Below are positions 6,170 through 7,260 of a stretch of DNA of 7,260 nucleotides, piece after piece (position 1 is the stretch's first letter; each line of letters starts with the position of its first letter). The translations under genes and the position numbers were made by a program. Under the pieces are notes generated by a model, which did not search any database, was not told where the DNA came from, and saw only the letters and a program-made list of their open reading frames with translations. The stretch lies in the NCBI GenBank assembly GCA_037131655.1, contig JBAXQP010000138.1, forward strand, positions 1-7,260. The letters run 5' to 3'. This stretch comes from a bacterium (GTDB lineage Bacteria > Armatimonadota > Fimbriimonadia > Fimbriimonadales > JBAXQP01).

Positions 6170-6178
6170 ATCATACCA
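6170..6178 (-). promoter_or_regulatory. Extended -10 promoter element for the exonuclease-like gene
   Basis: Read on the minus strand this is TGGTATGAT, a TGn extended -10 box with five of six matches to TATAAT. No good -35 box is seen, as is usual for this type. Transcription would start near 6163, leaving a short leader that contains the AGGAG ribosome binding site. Confidence 0.5.
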
Positions 6179-6201
6179 CGAAGCAGGCGCTTATGATATG
6201 A

Positions 6202-6231
6202 TTGACAGATTCAAATCGATCAAGTCATACT
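6202..6231 (+). promoter_or_regulatory. Sigma-70-type promoter for the ANTAR response regulator
   Basis: A perfect -35 box, TTGACA (6202-6207), is followed after 18 bases by CATACT (6226-6231), four of six matches to TATAAT. Two overlapping TATGAT hexamers (6192-6197 and 6197-6202) just upstream could serve as an alternative -10. Start of transcription would fall near 6238, about 40 bases before the ATG. The site is back-to-back with the promoter of the exonuclease-like gene, so both could respond to one bound protein. Confidence 0.5.
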
Positions 6232-6277
6232 TCCGCTTGCGTAGGGATGTCAACTACTAGGCAATTTTGAGGCAAGA

Positions 6278-6862
6278 ATGTCAAAGCGTATTGTTATTGC
6301 GGATGATGAAGCAGTCATTCGGCTCGACTTAAAAGTGATGCTTGAACAGATGGGGCATTGGGTCGTTGGGGAAGCGGATAATGGCGAAACCGCACTCGAT
6401 TTGGTGCGAATACACCACCCCGACCTTGTGATAGCCGACATCATGATGCCAAAGAAAAATGGTCTAGAGCTTGCTGAAACCTTGAATAGAGAACGCATCG
6501 CCCCCGTTCTCATCTTAACGGCTTATAGCGGTATTGAGATGATCGAAAAGGCAAATGAAGCAGGGGTGTTGGCCTATATCGTCAAGCCGTTCCGCCGCGC
6601 TGACCTTGAACCTGCTATCGAGCTTGTTGTTTCGCGCTATCGTGAAGTGTTTGCTCTTGAACAGCAATTAACCAGCGTTCAGGGGCAAATGGAGGCCGAA
6701 AAGCTTATTAATCAGGCCAAGAAGATACTGATGAACAAGTTCAATGTTGGGGAACAGGAAGCCCTTCGGCGTATTCAAGCCCAAAGCCTTAAGCTCAATA
6801 AGTCGTCTGAAGAAGTCGCCTCCGCTATAATCCTCACCAACAAAACTTTATCTGATAGCTAG
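6278..6862 (+). CDS. ANTAR-domain response regulator (AmiR/NasT/EutV type)
   Basis: This 194-residue two-domain regulator binds RNA rather than DNA. The receiver domain (about 1-120) shows the acidic pair D9/D10, phosphoacceptor D54 in VIADIMMP, T81 in LILTAYSG and K103 in IVKPF, so it should be controlled by phosphorylation. A helical linker (about 121-140) leads to an ANTAR domain (about 141-188) with the signature KLINQAKKILMNKFNVGEQE and ALRRIQAQSLKLN. Family members such as EutV and NasT bind paired hairpins with a hexaloop in mRNA leaders and prevent termination. No partner histidine kinase gene and no obvious pair of target hairpins is seen in the window, so the signal and targets are unknown. 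GAGG lies five bases before the ATG. The gene stands alone under its own promoter, and its stop codon is one base from the stop of the convergent gene, with no terminator between. Confidence 0.95.
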   Translation: MSKRIVIADDEAVIRLDLKVMLEQMGHWVVGEADNGETALDLVRIHHPDLVIADIMMPKKNGLELAETLNRERIAPVLILTAYSGIEMIEKANEAGVLAYIVKPFRRADLEPAIELVVSRYREVFALEQQLTSVQGQMEAEKLINQAKKILMNKFNVGEQEALRRIQAQSLKLNKSSEEVASAIILTNKTLSDS

Positions 6863-6863
6863 G

Positions 6864-7260
6864 CTAACGGGCGATTTTTTCGTAGTGTACATTCATTAAG
6901 ATAGGTCTTTTTAGCGCGCGCTTATCTAATTCCGCCGCCATATGCAGCGTCAAACGGGTGTATGCGGACGCTTCGATGTGCTTGGCTCGTTTGGGAGATA
7001 GAATAAACTCATAAAGAGTTTTCGCGGCCTCGATATGGGGAGCCTTGGCAGGAATGGCTATCCCGCTTACTAATAGCAACGCGCCTAGGTCTTGCTTTGG
7101 CAATAGTGGATTTTGATCAGGGATTATCCAGGCAACAGGTTGGCCAGTGCACGCGGCATCAATCACATCATCAACATCGGCAATTCCCCAGGTTCGTGAT
7201 TTATTCGCGATTGCTTTAACAACGGAAGCGCTGTCAGGATATACTGCTGATCCGTTAGTA
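6864..7260 (-). CDS. ABC transporter substrate-binding protein, iron(III)-type, C-terminal part, cut by window edge
   Basis: The frame is open to the right edge, giving 131 complete codons of the C-terminal end. The segments RTWGIADVDDVIDAACTGQP, then VAWIIPDQ, GALLLVSGIAIPAKAPHIEA and AAKTLYEFILSP match the end of periplasmic binding proteins of the FbpA-like solute-binding family, where the GxxDxDD, YPDQ-like and KGAPHPEAA-like blocks are characteristic. Such proteins capture ferric iron (some relatives bind other ligands, such as phosphonates) and pass it to a membrane permease. The signal peptide and metal-binding tyrosines lie mostly outside the window, so the ligand is uncertain. A GTG at 7166 could be taken as a start, but the family homology continues upstream of it. 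It converges on the ANTAR regulator with one base between the stop codons. Confidence 0.8.
   Translation of the reverse strand, partial: TNGSAVYPDSASVVKAIANKSRTWGIADVDDVIDAACTGQPVAWIIPDQNPLLPKQDLGALLLVSGIAIPAKAPHIEAAKTLYEFILSPKRAKHIEASAYTRLTLHMAAELDKRALKRPILMNVHYEKIAR

Noticed and set aside
7164..7166. GTG as the start of the binding protein gene
   Set aside because: The frame stays open to the window edge and the upstream residues (TWGIADVDD) are part of the family signature, so the true start is outside.

Overview
The window looks like chromosomal DNA of a free-living bacterium with a cell envelope of two membranes, of moderate GC content. The two-membrane reading rests on an exported protein that looks like an outer-membrane beta-barrel ending in phenylalanine (2059-3066) and on a second exported enzyme beside it. 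The exported esterase and the iron-type binding protein resemble, from memory, proteins of Planctomycetota, Armatimonadota and similar uncultured groups, but the phylum cannot be fixed from this sequence. No phage, insertion sequence, CRISPR array, tRNA or rRNA gene was seen.

Left part (1-1891), minus strand: the N-terminal part of the AAA+ ATPase RarA, which runs off the left edge, and a complete M16 zinc peptidase. The roughly 200 bases between them carry a repeat of the 'cattgcgaggaacgaag' type and two adjacent G/C-rich hairpins. Centre (2059-4337), plus strand: a likely two-gene operon of a DUF3187 outer-membrane protein and a secreted SGNH/GDSL esterase with an extra C-terminal domain. 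It ends at a strong hairpin (4350-4379) that can serve as a bidirectional terminator, because the next gene converges on it.

Right part: an unrecognised acidic protein (4393-5049, minus); a 376-base gap rich in repeats (a possible structured RNA, a 7-base tandem repeat and REP-like palindromes); a YprB-type DEDD exonuclease-like protein (5426-6154, minus, TTG start); a divergent promoter region; an ANTAR response regulator (6278-6862, plus); and the C-terminal part of an iron-type ABC transporter binding protein (6864-7260, minus), which ends one base from the regulator's stop codon.

Most genes are housekeeping or envelope functions in small transcription units. No single new multi-gene system is evident. 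The best leads are the DUF3187 plus SGNH pair, the acidic protein with its conserved-looking ends, the possible structured RNA near 5105-5155, and the two intergenic repeat clusters, which share a hairpin module.
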